NCBI RefSeq assembly: GCF_018873765.1
Contig: NC_057926.1
Location: forward strand, 37,370,946-37,434,945
Direction: 5' to 3'
Origin: Telopea speciosissima
Lineage: Eukaryota > Streptophyta > Magnoliopsida > Proteales > Proteaceae
DNA length: 64,000 bases
Below are positions 61,459-64,000 of the stretch, in pieces. Every line of letters begins with the position of its first letter. Position 1 is the first letter of the stretch. Position numbers and translations under genes: made by a program. The notes under the pieces are model-generated. The model saw nothing but the letters and a program-made list of their open reading frames with translations. It did no database searches and was not told the origin of the DNA.

Positions 61459-64000
61459 GTCACTCATACCTTCACGGTACAGATGAAAAAGAAAGATAAA
61501 GAAAAGTGGAAATACATCGATTCCGAGCAAGAAACACATCGTTACTCCATAAAATTCAAAGCTAGTTTCTGGTCATATGATGTTATCTTTGAGATCTCGT
61601 GGTGTCCTACTCCTTCCAGTTAGTCAACCTTTAATGGTAATGTTTTTTATTTTTTGGCTGTTGTCCTTAGTTTTTACGGTGGTGTTTGTCGCTACTTTTC
61701 AATCCAAAATTTAGGAGAAATATTCTATCACTGTAACTTCGTTAAAACTTTGGATTCGATTTATTTCGATTTTGTTTTAAAACCCTAGGCTTTTCGTGTT
61801 TCTCGTATTAGTATTAAATCATGCTTCACTCATACCTTTACTATACCGAGGAAAAAGAAAAATGAAGAAAAGTGAGAATACATCGATTACGAGCAAGAAA
61901 CACATCGTTACTCCAAAAAATTCAAAGCAAGTTTCTCGTCCTGTGATGTTGCCTTAAAGATCTCGTGGTGTCCTACTCCTAGTTACTCAATCTTTAATGG
62001 CGACGTTCTTAATATTTTGGCTGTTGTCCATCATTTTTGCGGTGATTTTTTAAACTACTTTTCTATCCAAAATTTATGAGAAAGATTCTATCATGGTAAC
62101 TTTGTTAAAACTCTGAATTCGATTTAAACATTTTGATTTCGTTTTGAAACCCTAGGCTTTTCGTATTTCTATCATTAGTATTAGATCATTCTTCGCTCAA
62201 ACCTTCACTGCACCAAGGAAAAAGAAAAATGAAGAAAAGTGAAAATACATCGATTACGAGCAAGAAACACATTGTTACTCCATAAAATTCAAAGCTAGTT
62301 TCTGGTTGTATAATGTGGCCTTTAAGATTTCATGGTGTCCTACTCCTTTTAGTTAGTCAACTTTTAATGGCGATGTTCTTGATTTTTTGGTTGTTCTCCT
62401 TCGTTCTTGCGGTGGTGTTTGACGCTACTTTCCTGTCCAAAATTTATGAGAAAGATTCTGTCGTGGTAACTTTGTTAAAACTCTGGATTCAATTTAAAAT
62501 TTTCAATTTTGTTTTGAAACCCTAGGTTTTTCGTGTTTCTCTCATTAGTATTAAATCATGCTTCACTCATACCTTCACTATACCAAGGAAAAAGAAAAGT
62601 GGAAATACAATGATTACGAGCAACAAACACATCGTACTCAATAAAATTCAAAGCTAGTTTCTTATCATATGATGTTGCCTTTGAGATCTCGTGGTATCCT
62701 ACTCCTTCTAATTAGTTAACCTTTAATGGCGATGTTCTTGATATTTTGGTTATTCTCCTTCGTTCTTGCGGTGGTGTTTGACGTTAATTGTATCCGAAAT
62801 TTATGAGAAAGATTCTGTCGTGGTAACTTCGTTAAAACTCTAGATTCAATTTAAATATTTCGATTTTTTTTTGAAACCCTAGGCATTTCATGTTTCTCTC
62901 ATTTGTATTAAATCATACTTCACTCATACCTTTACTGTCCCGACGAAAAAGAAAAATGAAGAAAAGTAAAAATACATCGATTATGAGCAAGAAACATATT
63001 GTTACTCCATAAAATTCAAAGCTAGTTTCTGGTTGTATAGAGTTGCCTTTAAGTTCTAGTGATGTCTTACTTCTTCTAGTTAGTCAACTTTTAATGACAA
63101 TGTTCTTGATTTTTTTGACTTTTCTCCTTCGTTCTTGCGGTGGTGTTTAACGCTACTTTCCTGTCCAAAATTTATTAGAAAGATTCTTTCACGATAACTT
63201 TGTTAAAACTCTGGATTTGATTTAAAATTTTTAATTTTATTTTGAAACCCTTGGCTTTTCGTGTTTCTCTCATTAGTATTAAACCATGCTTCACTCATAC
63301 CTTCAGTTCACCGAAGAAAAAGAAGAATAAAGAAAAACAGAAATACAATGATTACGAGCAACAAACACATCGTACTCTATAAAATTCAAAGCTAGTTTTT
63401 AGTCATATGATGTTGCCTTTGAGATCTCGTGGTGTCCTACTCTTTCTAGTTAGTTAACCTTTAATGGCGATGTTCTTGATTTTTTGGTTGTTCTCCTTCG
63501 TTCTTGCGGTGGTGTTTGACGTTAATTTTTATCTAAAATTTATGAGAAAGATTTAGTCACGGTAACTTCGTTAAAACTCTAGATTTAATTTAAACATTTC
63601 AATTTTTTTTTGAAACCTTAGGCATTTCGTGTTTCTCTCATTTGTATTAAATCATGCTTCACTCTTACCTTCACTGTACAGACGAAAAAGAAAAATGAAG
63701 AAAAGTGGAAATACATCGATTACGAGCAAGAAACACATTGTTACTTCATAAAATTCAAAGCTAGTTTCTGGTTGTATAGATTTGCCTTTAAGATCTAGTG
63801 GTGTCCTACTCTTTCTAGTTAGTCAACTTTTAATGGCAATGTTCTTAATTTTTTTGGCTTTTCTCCTTCGTTCTTGCGGTGGTGTTTGACACTACTTTCT
63901 TGTCCAAAATTTATGAGAAAGATTCTGTCACGATAACTTTGTTAAAACTTTGGATTCGATTTAAAATTTTCAATTTTGTTTTGAAACCCTTGGCTTTTCG

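Larger units (their letters stand above)
58340..64000 (+). repeat. Satellite-like tandem array, about 367-bp unit, running off the window
   Basis: The marker ATACATCGATTACGAGCAA (or close variants) recurs at 58391, 61512, 61878, 62245, 62605, 62972, 63343 and 63711. Spacings are 360-371 bp, apart from the first gap, which holds a 2.75 kb insertion. Eight units are seen and the last is cut by the window end. Units at 62605 and 63343 share private variants (CAATGATTACGAGCAACAAA, CATATGATG, GACGTTAATT). Those at 62245, 62972 and 63711 share others (TTCTGGTTGTATA, CATTGTTACT-like), so the array alternates two unit types. Short open frames in each unit are by-products. Confidence 0.93.

Noticed and set aside
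58340-64000. CRISPR-like regular repeats or an array of small membrane-protein genes
   Set aside because: Whole 367-bp units repeat without unique spacers, in plant DNA. The repeated open frames break at different points in each unit, as expected of satellite DNA.

Overview
The window looks like nuclear DNA from a flowering plant. Genes are sparse and carry introns with GT..AG borders. The gene models match plant families: a kinesin-10, a P-type PPR protein, CXIP4 and a TGD2 relic. The space between them is A+T-rich and packed with plant transposable elements: Au-type SINEs, RTE-like LINEs, Copia and Gypsy LTR elements, and Mutator-like elements with many derived MITEs. I cannot fix the species. 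Nothing suggests bacterial, viral or organellar DNA.

Three genes look intact. A 14-exon kinesin-10 gene with a C-terminal helix-hairpin-helix lies on the minus strand (3946-8375). A two-exon PPR gene of 532 codons, resembling Arabidopsis At1g07590, lies on the plus strand (20221-22111). CXIP4, a zinc-knuckle/RS-like nuclear protein of 317 aa, has a single coding exon on the minus strand (40272-41225); it probably has a distant 5' UTR exon near 47.7 kb, across an intron filled with a LINE that is itself split by a solo LTR. Two host-gene relics are clear. One is a decayed TGD2 copy (about 31.9-34.3 kb, minus strand). The other is the N-terminal part of a basic-7S-globulin/xylanase-inhibitor-type aspartic protease (48404-48742, minus strand), which sits between the long inverted arms of a Mutator-like element.

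The rest is mobile-element history. 9.8-15.3 kb holds repeats and MITEs, including two inverted copies of one repeat that document a MITE insertion. 15.7-19.9 kb holds a 1 kb duplication that ends just upstream of the PPR gene. 23.0-23.7 kb has two LTR-like sequences head to head, sharing a primer-binding region. 27.0-31.6 kb is a dead Copia element that later received a MITE (9-bp target duplication) and a 34-bp LINE tail (16-bp target duplication). 47.9-51.1 kb has two adjacent long-inverted-repeat elements, one with a perfect 9-bp target duplication. 53.0-58.0 kb has two related Gypsy-type LTR segments.

The right end (about 58.3-64.0 kb) is a tandem array of about 367-bp units with a two-unit higher-order pattern. 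It is interrupted by a 2.7 kb non-autonomous LTR retrotransposon (58713-61458, minus strand). That element carries pieces of at least two nuclear genes for plastid proteins: most of psbX (photosystem II subunit X) and a 20-codon EF-Tu GTPase-motif fragment. I think this is the most unusual structure in the window.
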